Below, in pieces: positions 31,344 to 38,160 of a stretch of DNA of 38,160 bases (position 1 is the first letter of the stretch; each line of letters opens with the position of its first letter). Under the pieces are notes generated by a model, which searched no databases, was not told the DNA's origin, and was given only the letters and a program-made list of their open reading frames with translations. Location: NCBI RefSeq assembly GCF_002154505.1, contig NZ_MUBM01000319.1, positions 1 through 38,160 of the forward strand, read 5' to 3'. Made by a program: the position numbers and the translations under genes. The DNA comes from Streptomyces carpinensis. GTDB taxonomy: Bacteria > Actinomycetota > Actinomycetes > Streptomycetales > Streptomycetaceae.

Positions 31344-32975
31344 TCAGGCGATCGGGCAGTCGACGCCGAGCTGCTCGCCGGTGCGGCCGTCGGGGCAGAC
31401 CGGCACGGTGACGACGCGCGCCTCGGGCCCACGGTTGATGAGGGCTACGCACTCCTCGCTGAAGGCGGCGGTGTAGTCATTGACGGCGAATTTTGCTGAA
31501 TCATGAATTACCCCGAGCGAGATCTCGCCGCCGCGGCCGATCTGGAAGGCGCCGGCCGGGTGGATCAGGAACGGAACGCTGTCGGGCCAGTCCACGACCG
31601 GGGTGGCTCCGCCGATCTGCGTCGGCACGTTCGGGGCGAGGCCGCGCGCCCACTGGACGCGGACGCCGAGGGTGGCGAAGGCGTTGATGATGCAGGAGTC
31701 GTCGATCTCGTCGCAGGCGACGCCGTTTCGGCGGGCGATGTCGGCGAGGAACATGGCCTTGCTCCACCAGGGGAAGACGACCTCGATCGAGATCGACTCA
31801 CAGAGGCTGTGCCGCTCCACCATGTCGGCGGCTTGCAGGGCGACCGCTGCGAAGATCGCGGAGAATGCGCCGAAGGTCTTGGCGATGGTGACCGGGGTTG
31901 CGGCGGCCACGGCCTGGTCGAAGAGGACCTGGCGGACGCGCAGTTCGTGCGCGACCATCGTGTTGCGCTGGTACCAGGCGACTAGCTCCGGGAAGTGGCG
32001 CTGCGTCAGGATGCCAGCCTCAAGACATACGCCGACCGCGTCACACCGCACCTCGTCGGGCTCCGGGCAGGGGATCTTGAAGCACGGCTTGACTGCACCG
32101 GAGATGTCGTCGGCCTCCGTGTGGACGAAAGTCATCGAGCCGACGTCCAGGGACGGGATCTTGAAGAACCGCAGGCCACCGCGTGCGAGCTGGATTTCTG
32201 GCGCGTCCCAGAGCATTTCCGGGCAGGCGATGTCGGTCAGCTCGTACACCGTCTCCGACGGGGCGCACCAACCGCCCGAGGCGACTACATCACCCTGTGG
32301 GAGGCGGGCCTGGTCGGCGGCGAGAATGACCGCGCGGGTGCCCTCCGTCCCGGATGACGAGTCATTGATGATCAGCGACTTGTCAAAGGGCAGCCGATAC
32401 GAGGCGCAGAGGCCGACGCCGCCACCCGCGGTCTTGAGAGCGTTCGCGCGGCGGATGATGCCCTCGGTGACGCCCTCCATGTCGAGTGGCTGGCCCGGCT
32501 GATACCCCGGGACGTCGACAGAGGCTGCGATCACAGGGCGCGGGTTCGGGTCCGGCGGGAGGACGCGCGGCTGGTGGACGCGGACGCGGGACAGGTCGAG
32601 GGCACGGGCCTTGGCGACCGCCCGGGACGCGGTGACCGGTGCGGTCTCAGGTTCGGCGACTGGCTCGGGATCGGCCGGCTCCTCCTCGGGCTCGGCGGAG
32701 GAGGCGGTGGCCTCCTCCGGGTCGTCGCCGCGCACCTGGGCGGCGAGCTGTTCGATCTCGGCGGCGGCCTGCTCGGCGGCCGCGATGCGCTCCGCCTTCT
32801 CCGTGCGGATGCTGTCGACCGCGGTGGCCAGCTCACGGAGCTTGGCGAGGTCGTCGGTGGTGACGGTGCTGCTGCCCGCCTTGGCGTCGAACGCCTTGAC
32901 GGCGCCTTCGAGAAGCGCGTCCAGCTCGTCGTCGGAGAGGGCAGTGATGTCCTCAGGCAGGGAGAACTCTTCCAT
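31344..32975 (-). CDS. Major capsid protein (HK97-type, with N-terminal scaffold-like domain)
   Basis: ATG 32975 follows GGAG at nine bases, giving 543 residues; the longer TTG start at 32990 lies inside the leader hairpin. Residues ~1-100 are acidic, helical and coiled-coil-like (LRELATAVDSIRTEKAERIA), as in capsid proteins with a fused delta or scaffold domain. The rest shows the capsid pattern: LPQGDVVASGGWCAPSETVY, FFKIPSLDVGSMTFVHTEAD, FPELVAWYQRNTMVAHELRV and PFLIHPAGAFQIGRGGEISL. Cysteines are unusually many for a capsid (CFKIPCPEP...RCDAVGVC). The gene is preceded by leader G, and a truncated homologue lies 3.5 kb upstream. Confidence 0.85.
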   Translation of the reverse strand: MEEFSLPEDITALSDDELDALLEGAVKAFDAKAGSSTVTTDDLAKLRELATAVDSIRTEKAERIAAAEQAAAEIEQLAAQVRGDDPEEATASSAEPEEEPADPEPVAEPETAPVTASRAVAKARALDLSRVRVHQPRVLPPDPNPRPVIAASVDVPGYQPGQPLDMEGVTEGIIRRANALKTAGGGVGLCASYRLPFDKSLIINDSSSGTEGTRAVILAADQARLPQGDVVASGGWCAPSETVYELTDIACPEMLWDAPEIQLARGGLRFFKIPSLDVGSMTFVHTEADDISGAVKPCFKIPCPEPDEVRCDAVGVCLEAGILTQRHFPELVAWYQRNTMVAHELRVRQVLFDQAVAAATPVTIAKTFGAFSAIFAAVALQAADMVERHSLCESISIEVVFPWWSKAMFLADIARRNGVACDEIDDSCIINAFATLGVRVQWARGLAPNVPTQIGGATPVVDWPDSVPFLIHPAGAFQIGRGGEISLGVIHDSAKFAVNDYTAAFSEECVALINRGPEARVVTVPVCPDGRTGEQLGVDCPIA

Positions 32976-33046
32976 GGGGCCGGGCTCCAAAGTTCGCTCT
33001 TGGAGGTGACCCGGCCCATAACCAGCGGTCGTCTGGGAGAATATTA
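32976..33046 (-). promoter_or_regulatory. Conserved leader copy G (capsid gene)
   Basis: On the minus strand: TAATAT (33046-33041), 12 nt, CCGCTGGTTATGGGCCGGG, then a nested hairpin: GGGCCGGG (33017-33010) with CCCGGCCC (32984-32977) and inside it CTCCAA (33005-33000) with TTGGAG (32990-32985). The core itself is one arm, and the ribosome-binding GGAG is in the other. TAATAT is the best -10 match of the set, fitting the most abundant virion protein. Confidence 0.8.
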
Positions 33047-33106
33047 GCCCGCTGCCCCAACGGACGCGCGTGAGCCACTCCTTCTCCTTCGCACACGCAC
33101 CCTAAC

Positions 33107-34530
33107 TAGTGTGATGCGCCAGAAATGGCGGCCTTAAGTATCTTGCTGGTTTTCGGTGGCTGTCGGAGTGACCTTGGTGAGGTAGTCGGCGAGGGATTTA
33201 AAGATCTCGTCGGCGGTCTTGGTCCAGGTGAAGGGCCTTGGGTTCTCGTTCCACGAGTCGATCCACGCCCTGATGTCGTCCTCCAGGGCCTTCACGGAGG
33301 TGTGCACCCCGCGCCGGATGAGCTTGTCCGTCAGCAGGCCGAACCACCGCTCGACCTGGTTCATCCAGGAGGAGCCGGTGGGGGTGAAGTGGACGTGGAA
33401 GCGGGGGTGTTTACCCAGCCACGTCCTGATCTCCGCGGTGTTGTGCGTGGCGTAGTTATCGCACACGAGGTGGACGTCAAGGCCGGCGGGCACAGCCTTG
33501 TCGATCGTGACCAGGAACTTCTTGAACTCGATGGCCCGGTGGCGGCGGTGCAACTCCGATATGACGCTGCCGTCGGCGATGTTGAAGGCGGCAAACAGGC
33601 TGGTGATGCCGTGCCGGTAGTAGTCGTGGGTGCGCCGCTCGGGCATGCCCGGCATCATCGGCAGTACGGGCTGGGATCGGTCCAGCGCCTGGATTTGGCT
33701 CTTCTCATCGACGCACAGCACCACCGCCTTCTCGGGTGGATGGTGGTACAGGCCGACGACGTCGACGACCTTCGCGATGAACTGCGGGTCGGTGGAGAGC
33801 TTGAACGCGTCCTGGAGATGGGGCTTGAGGTCGAACTTCTTCCAGATCCGCCCGATGGTGGACTTCGACAGCCCGGAGTGCTTCGCCATCGAGGCCCGCG
33901 ACCAGTGGGTGTCCTTGCCCGGGGTGGACTCCAACGTCGCTGTGAGCACATCCTCGACCTGGTCCAGCAGGATCGAGGGCGGCCTGCCGGGACGCGGCTC
34001 ATCACTCAGCCCGTCCAGCCGCAAGCGGATGAACCTCGACCGCCAGCGGTTCACCGTTCCGTGCGAGACACCGAGCTCGGTGGCGATCTCCTTGTTCATC
34101 CCGCCTTCCGCGCACCGCAGCACGATCCTCGCCCGCCGCGCCAGGAACTGCGCGGTCTTCGCCCGCCGAGCCCAGCGTGTCAGCTCCGCACGTTCAGCAT
34201 CGGAGAGCACCAGCTCCGGCTTGCGCCGACCCGGCCGCGGCTCGTCCACCAGGCCCGCCATCCGCCGGACCACGAACCGCGAGCGCCACTTACGCACCGT
34301 CTCCGTGGACACCCCGACATCCGCTGCCACAACGGGTTTGACGCTCCATCCGCGCAGGCCAGAACGATCCGGGCCCGCTCCGCCACACGGGCCGACACCG
34401 CACCACCCGCCCAACGAGCCAACTCCGCCCGCTCCGCGGCAGACAGTACGACTTCGACTGCACGAGGACCCCGAGACGCCATGAAAACAGCCTACTGACT
34501 TAGCCTCGCCATTTCTGGCGCATCACACTA
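33107..34530 (-). mobile_element. IS630-family insertion sequence
   Basis: A perfect 25-bp inverted repeat bounds the element (33106-33130, CTAGTGTGATGCGCC..., and 34507-34531). Both ends fall in CTAG, consistent with the TA target duplication that IS630 elements make (33107-33108 and 34529-34530). At ~1.42 kb it is longer than common IS630 elements, explained by a duplicated N-terminal region in the transposase. It lies about 60 bases upstream of the capsid -10 element, with its transposase reading toward the capsid gene. Confidence 0.85.
33134..34482 (-). CDS. IS630-family transposase, split by a -1 frame change and with doubled HTH region
   Basis: From ATG 34482 the frame reads MASRGPRAVEVVLSAAERAE to residue 49, then at ~34335 continues only in the -1 frame (PVVAADVGVSTETVRKWRSR). 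A lost C in a C run, or programmed slippage, would explain it. The DDE catalytic part is intact: VVLCVDEKSQIQALDR, HLVCDNYATHNT and SSWMNQVERWF. The N terminus is unusual because the LS.AERAEL...GV..TV.KWR.RF...GL.DEPRPGR unit occurs twice (about residues 12-90 and 90-160). Restarting at MAGLVDEPRPGRRK (34261) would yield a normal-length transposase from the second unit on. Activity is therefore possible despite the frame change. Confidence 0.75.
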
Positions 34531-34710
34531 GGTATTTGCACCTTGATGGATGGTGCATCGAGCCACGCCAGGTTCTATACGATGACATCACCCTAGTCCT
34601 GCCCTACGACCTTAAGCGACGTGGCGAATGGTCTGTGTATGCCACTAGCTCCAGGTCTAGGCACGTTGCCGGCACCGGCGGCGCACTTGAGCGAAATGGA
34701 GCATCCGAGG

Positions 34711-36426
34711 ATGGCTCGACACCTGGTAACCAGCGCGCTTCCCTACATCAACGGGATCAAGCACCTGGGCAACATGGTCGGGTCGATGCTTCCGGCGGAT
34801 GTGTACTCCCGGTATCTCCGTCAGCGCGGTCACGACGTCCTGTACATCTGCGCTACTGACGAGCACGGCACGCCGGCCGAGCTGGCCGCCAATGAGGCCG
34901 GGCTCTCCGTCGCCGAGTTCTGCGCGCAGGCCCACGACGCGCAGAAGGCCGTGTACGACGGGTTCGAGCTGGCCTTCGACTACTTCGGCCGTAGCTCCTC
35001 GCCGCAGAACGTCGAGATCACCCAGCACTTCGCGAGGAAGCTGAACGAGAACGGCTTCATTGAGGAGCGGGCGATCCGTCAGGTGTACTCGCCGGTGGAC
35101 GGTCGCTTCCTGCCGGACCGGTACGTCGAGGGCACCTGCCCGCACTGCGGCTACGACAAGGCCCGCGGCGACCAGTGCGAGAATTGCACCCGTGTGCTGG
35201 ACCCGACCGAGCTGATCAACCCGCGCTCGGCAATCAGTGGTTCCACGGACCTGGAGGTTCGGGAGACCAAGCACCTCTTCCTGCTGCAGTCCAAGCTTCA
35301 GCATGAGGTCGACGAGTGGATCGCCACTGTCAGTGCCGAGTGGCCGCACCTGTCGATGTCCATCGCCCGTAAGTGGCTGACCGAGGGCCTGAACGACCGG
35401 GCGATCACCCGCGACCTGGACTGGGGTGTGCCCGTCCCGGCTGACACCTGGCCCGAGCTCGCGGCCGAGGGCAAGGTCTTCTACGTCTGGTTCGACGCCC
35501 CGATTGAATACATTGGCGCGACGAAGGAGTGGGCGGACGCCGCCGACGACGGCGAGACTCGCGACTGGAAGTCGTGGTGGTACAAGGCCGACGACACCGT
35601 CCGCTACACCCAGTTCATGGCGAAGGACAACGTCCCCTTCCACACGGTGATGTTCCCGGCCACCGAGCTCGGCGTGCGAGAGCCCTGGAAGAAGGTCGAC
35701 CTGGTTAAGGGCTTCAACTGGCTGACGTACTACGGCGGTAAGTTTTCCACCTCACAGAAGCGCGGAGTCTTCATGGACGCGGCGCTGGAGATCCTTCCCG
35801 GGGACTACTGGCGTTACTTCCTGATCGCCAATGCGCCCGAGTCCGACGACTCCTCCTTCACCTGGGAGCACTTCACCACCACGGTCAACAAGGATCTGGC
35901 CGACACCCTCGGCAACTTCGTCAACCGCGTGCTGTCCTTCTCCCGTAAGCGGTTCGGAGACGAGGTCCCTGCGGGCCACCCGGCGGGCGACGCTGAGGCG
36001 AAGCTGGGCGACGAGATCGCGCGCCTGCTGGCCGAGTACGAGGAGCACATGGAGGCGCTCCAGTTCCGGAAGACCGCTGCCGCCCTGCGCGCGCTGTGGT
36101 CGGCGGGCAACTCCTACCTGGAGGAGAAGGCCCCTTGGCTGGAGATCAAGACAGATGCCGACGGTGCCGCGCTGACGCTTCGTACCGCGATGAACCTGGT
36201 CCACCTGTACGCGGTCGTCTCCGAGCCGTTCATCCCGGCCTCGGCCGCAGCCATGCGCGGGGCTTTCGCCCTAGAGAACGACACCGCGACCTGGCTGACC
36301 GCCGACCAGGCCAAGGCCCTGGACACCGTTCCGGCCGGCACCGCCTTCACCGTGCCGCCGGTGCTCTTCGCGAAGATCACGGAGGAGGACCTGGAGTCCT
36401 ACCGTGAGCGCTTCGGCGGCGCCTGA
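34711..36426 (+). CDS. metG: Methionyl-tRNA synthetase (phage-borne cargo)
   Basis: The 571-residue product starts MARHLVTSALPYINGIKHLG; an ATG 15 bases upstream (34696) could also serve. Class I signatures are present: HLGN for HIGH (residues ~18-21), the zinc knuckle CPHCGYDKARGDQCENC (~143-160), LDWGVPVP, WFDAPIEYIG, and KFSTSQKRG in the KMSKS position. The anticodon-binding helical domain follows (NKDLADTLGNFVNRVL). Length is normal for a complete enzyme, and it lacks an EMAP-like tail. It charges tRNA-Met and would act in the cytoplasm. It lies between an IS element and a truncated capsid copy. A role as a spare enzyme that resists a host-targeted inhibitor, or in supporting phage translation, is speculation. 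Confidence 0.9.
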   Translation: MARHLVTSALPYINGIKHLGNMVGSMLPADVYSRYLRQRGHDVLYICATDEHGTPAELAANEAGLSVAEFCAQAHDAQKAVYDGFELAFDYFGRSSSPQNVEITQHFARKLNENGFIEERAIRQVYSPVDGRFLPDRYVEGTCPHCGYDKARGDQCENCTRVLDPTELINPRSAISGSTDLEVRETKHLFLLQSKLQHEVDEWIATVSAEWPHLSMSIARKWLTEGLNDRAITRDLDWGVPVPADTWPELAAEGKVFYVWFDAPIEYIGATKEWADAADDGETRDWKSWWYKADDTVRYTQFMAKDNVPFHTVMFPATELGVREPWKKVDLVKGFNWLTYYGGKFSTSQKRGVFMDAALEILPGDYWRYFLIANAPESDDSSFTWEHFTTTVNKDLADTLGNFVNRVLSFSRKRFGDEVPAGHPAGDAEAKLGDEIARLLAEYEEHMEALQFRKTAAALRALWSAGNSYLEEKAPWLEIKTDADGAALTLRTAMNLVHLYAVVSEPFIPASAAAMRGAFALENDTATWLTADQAKALDTVPAGTAFTVPPVLFAKITEEDLESYRERFGGA

Positions 36427-36521
36427 GAAGGCCTCGGCGGCCTCATCGCTCGTTGCGCGTGTCGTCCAGCCGGTGGCCTCCCCGGTCGGAGAGCTCGATC
36501 CGACCCGGGCTGATCACCTGG

Positions 36522-37343
36522 CTACCGACAGCAAGGCGGACGCAGGCCGCCACGGGCGAGGTGGATCTCGGGAGCGTCCCACAGCATCTCGGGGCACGTG
36601 ATGTCCGTCAGCTCATAGACTGTTTCGCTGGGCGCACACCATCCGGCCGAGGCGACGATGTTGTTCTGCGGCAGCCGGGACTGGTCGGCGGCCAGGATGA
36701 CCGCGCGGGTGCCCTCCGTGCCGGACGACGAGTCGTTGATGATGAGGCTCTTGTCGAACGGCAGCCGGTACGAGGCGCACAGGCCGACGCCGCCACCGGC
36801 GGTCTTCAGCGCGTTGGCGCGGCGGATGATGCCCTCGGTCACGCCCTCCATGTCGAGGGGCTGGCCCGGCTGGTAGCCGGGGACGTCCACGGACGCGCTG
36901 ATCTCCGGGCGCGGGTTCGGGTCCGGCGGGAGGACGCGCGGCTGGTGGACGCGAACGCGGGACAGGTCCAGGGCGCGGGCCTTGGCGACCGCTCCGGACG
37001 CGGTGACCGGTGCGGGCTCGGGGTCGGCGACCGGCTCGGGATCGGCCGGCTCCTCCTCGGGCTCGACGGAGGCCGTGGCCTCCTCCGGGTCGTCGCCGCG
37101 CACCTGGGCGGCGAGCTGCTCGATCTCGGCGGCGGCCTGCTCGGCGGCCGCGATGCGCTCCGCCTTCTCCGTGCGGATGCTGTCGACCGCGGTGGCCAGC
37201 TCGCGGAGCTTGGCGAGGTCGTCGGTGGTGACGGTGCTGCTGCCTGCCTTGGCGTCGAACGCCTTCACGGCTCCGTCGAGAAGCGCGTCCAGCTCGTCGT
37301 CGTTGAGGGCGGTGATGTCCTCGGGAAGGGAGAACTCTTCCAT
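36522..37343 (-). CDS. Truncated major capsid paralogue (N-terminal half only)
   Basis: ATG 37343 follows GGAG in leader H. Residues 1 to ~268 are about 94% identical to the full capsid protein (31344-32975). Identity ends after HLARGGLR, and five unrelated residues (PPCCR) precede a stop. The scaffold-like coiled coil and the start of the capsid fold are kept, but most of the shell-forming fold is lost. It has one residue less in the Glu-rich linker and several conservative changes, so it is a diverged copy, not a recent exact duplicate. It keeps a full leader and could be expressed, possibly affecting assembly; equally it may be a recombination scar. Confidence 0.8.
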   Translation of the reverse strand: MEEFSLPEDITALNDDELDALLDGAVKAFDAKAGSSTVTTDDLAKLRELATAVDSIRTEKAERIAAAEQAAAEIEQLAAQVRGDDPEEATASVEPEEEPADPEPVADPEPAPVTASGAVAKARALDLSRVRVHQPRVLPPDPNPRPEISASVDVPGYQPGQPLDMEGVTEGIIRRANALKTAGGGVGLCASYRLPFDKSLIINDSSSGTEGTRAVILAADQSRLPQNNIVASAGWCAPSETVYELTDITCPEMLWDAPEIHLARGGLRPPCCR

Positions 37344-37414
37344 GGGGCCGGGCTCCAATGATCGATCTTGGAGTTGACCCGGCCCAAAACCAGCGGTCGT
37401 CTAGCGGAATCTTA
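37344..37414 (-). promoter_or_regulatory. Conserved leader copy H (truncated capsid gene)
   Basis: On the minus strand: TAAGAT (37414-37409), 12 nt, CCGCTGGTTTTGGGCCGGG, then GGGCCGGG (37385-37378) with CCCGGCCC (37352-37345) enclosing CTCCAA (37373-37368) with TTGGAG (37358-37353). Pairing is kept relative to leader G although the loop and spacer differ, which argues for selection on the hairpin. Confidence 0.8.
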
Positions 37415-37838
37415 GCCTCACGCCGCATTCTGGGCTTGGACATCGTCCGTGCAGCGAGCCAGGCGGGGAACAGACGCCGACCCACACGCCGCTACCGCTC
37501 CGCCACCCCGTTCCGTGACGTGCGTCACTTCCCTGCGGACCGCATAAATAGCGCGCTTGACTGACCGTCAACGAATGGTGTATGCGAACCCGCCGCGCAT
37601 TGCCGCAGGTTGGAGGGTCCCCGGATGTCCGGTTCCTGGTCAAACGGCCATGTCAGACACGTCCTTTCGGCACCCAGCTGAGTATTTGTAGCCCACTTCA
37701 CAGCCCTTGATTCTGGACCGGAGCGGGTGCGCCAATTGTTCCGGCACCCCAACCGGGGTTCTCCCACAGGCCTTTGGCCGCAGTCATGCCTGGTCATGAC
37801 TGCGGCCCCCTGCTGGCACAGGGGGCCGCCGGGTCCTA
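37415..37838. other. Non-coding region with palindromes and possible divergent promoters
   Basis: I see no gene here. It holds GTGACG-TG-CGTCAC (37515-37528) and TTGAC-TGACC-GTCAA (37557-37571), both perfect inverted repeats. The second can supply a TTGAC -35-like box on each strand: plus-strand TTGACT with TATGCG 18 bases on, minus-strand TTGACG with TATTTA 15 bases on. This looks like an operator/promoter region, and it ends in the overlapping hairpins at 37776-37829. Confidence 0.4.
37776..37829 (+). promoter_or_regulatory. Two overlapping, mutually exclusive hairpins (attenuator-like)
   Basis: GGCCGCAGTCATG (37776-37788) pairs with CATGACTGCGGCC (37795-37807), a perfect 13-bp stem. GCGGCCCCCTG (37802-37812) pairs with CAGGGGGCCGC (37819-37829), a perfect 11-bp stem. 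The two share 37802-37807, so an RNA cannot fold both fully. They sit just ahead of the plus-strand membrane-protein gene. The second hairpin alone would be a good terminator. Confidence 0.55.
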
Positions 37839-37865
37839 GTGAAGCGACCAGAAAGGTCAGTACCC

Positions 37866-38135
37866 GTGTTCAACCGTAGTGGTGGTCGTGCCGAGCGCAA
37901 GGGGTACGAGACGAGAGTCACGCGGCGGCGCCGGCAGAGCATCCTCGTCGCTATAGCCGCCTCCGTGGCCGGTATCGGCCTCGGAATCTGCCTCTTCGCC
38001 GACATCGTCACCCCGGACGAGGCGACCGCCGTGTCGTCCGTCGGCAGCGCTACGACGGCCGTCGTCGCGCTCTCGATCCGCCGTGGCCCGGGAGCGGATC
38101 CGGGCGAGGGCGGAGCGGTCAGCCTCGACAAATAG
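37866..38135 (+). CDS. Small membrane protein, possibly holin-like
   Basis: GTG 37866 has GAAAGG about ten bases upstream, giving 89 residues; GTG 37839 would add nine. A basic N terminus (RAERKGYETRVTRRRRQ) precedes a membrane helix (SILVAIAASVAGIGLGICLF), then a second weaker hydrophobic stretch (AVSSVGSATTAVVALSI) and a polar Gly/Glu-rich tail. Two helices with charged ends would fit a holin or small anchor, but no family is recognised. It is read away from the virion genes and follows the overlapping hairpins. Confidence 0.6.
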   Translation: MFNRSGGRAERKGYETRVTRRRRQSILVAIAASVAGIGLGICLFADIVTPDEATAVSSVGSATTAVVALSIRRGPGADPGEGGAVSLDK

Positions 38136-38160
38136 CGCCGCCGGCTGGGGGCCCTGGGGC

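Noticed and set aside
33125..34498. Plus-strand open frame of 457 codons across the IS element
   Set aside because: Opposite the transposase, whose DDE residues and inverted-repeat context identify the true strand.
34532..34710. T-box or other riboswitch ahead of metG
   Set aside because: Only a small TGCACC/GGTGCA hairpin is visible; no T-box motif or specifier stem could be recognised.
37600..37780. Possible tRNA or structured RNA next to the hairpins
   Set aside because: No cloverleaf with a T-loop and acceptor stem could be laid out on either strand; only local hairpins remain.

Overview
The window is about 70% GC and reads as part of a tailed-phage genome, or a phage-derived element, of a Streptomyces-like actinobacterium. 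Almost all virion genes lie on the minus strand and are read right to left. They encode an HK97-type major capsid protein, a very large Cys-rich modular tail or fibre protein, minor tail proteins, a major tail protein, a head-tail adaptor, tail-completion proteins, frameshifted tail assembly chaperones and the start of the tape measure protein. GC content, codon bias and protein style point to a Streptomyces siphovirus with an enlarged virion gene set. I cannot tell from sequence alone whether it is a lytic phage, prophage, phage-plasmid or relic, because no terminase, portal, integrase or replication gene is in view.

Layout, right to left. 37.4-38.2 kb: a non-coding stretch with palindromes and overlapping hairpins, then a small plus-strand membrane-protein gene. 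36.5-37.3 kb: a 3'-truncated copy of the capsid gene. 33.1-36.4 kb: an insert made of an IS630-family element and a plus-strand methionyl-tRNA synthetase gene. 31.3-33.0 kb: the full capsid gene. 21.5-30.2 kb: two virion genes and the 2460-residue protein, with an HNH nuclease gene on the opposite strand. 19.8-21.4 kb: a plus-strand nuclease gene with seven zinc-binding repeats and a GIY-YIG-like end. 11.6-19.6 kb: minor tail proteins and a double GT4 glycosyltransferase. 8.3-11.5 kb: an HNH nuclease, major tail protein, Stealth-like transferase and adaptor. 1-8.3 kb: an HNH nuclease, tail terminator-like and tail-completion genes, three plus-strand cargo genes set among duplicated phage segments, chaperones and tape measure.

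Two themes stand out. First, seven minus-strand genes or gene copies start with the same leader: a TANNNT -10-like hexamer, then the core CCGCTGGTTNTGGGCCGGG, and in most copies a hairpin beside or over the ribosome binding site. Hairpin arms differ between copies but pairing is kept. These leaders divide the virion genes into about six transcription units and look like a coordinated late promoter and leader system. Second, plus-strand cargo is bounded by direct duplications of phage sequence: a leader, a tail-gene pair and a capsid gene. This suggests acquisition by recombination.

Four selfish nucleases sit between virion genes. Each carries a tandem array of Cys-rich, probably zinc-binding modules (about 3, 3, 4 and 7) joined to HNH or GIY-YIG-like catalytic domains, resembling natural zinc-finger nucleases. 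The double GT4 and Stealth-like enzymes within the tail operons suggest virion or host-surface glycan modification.
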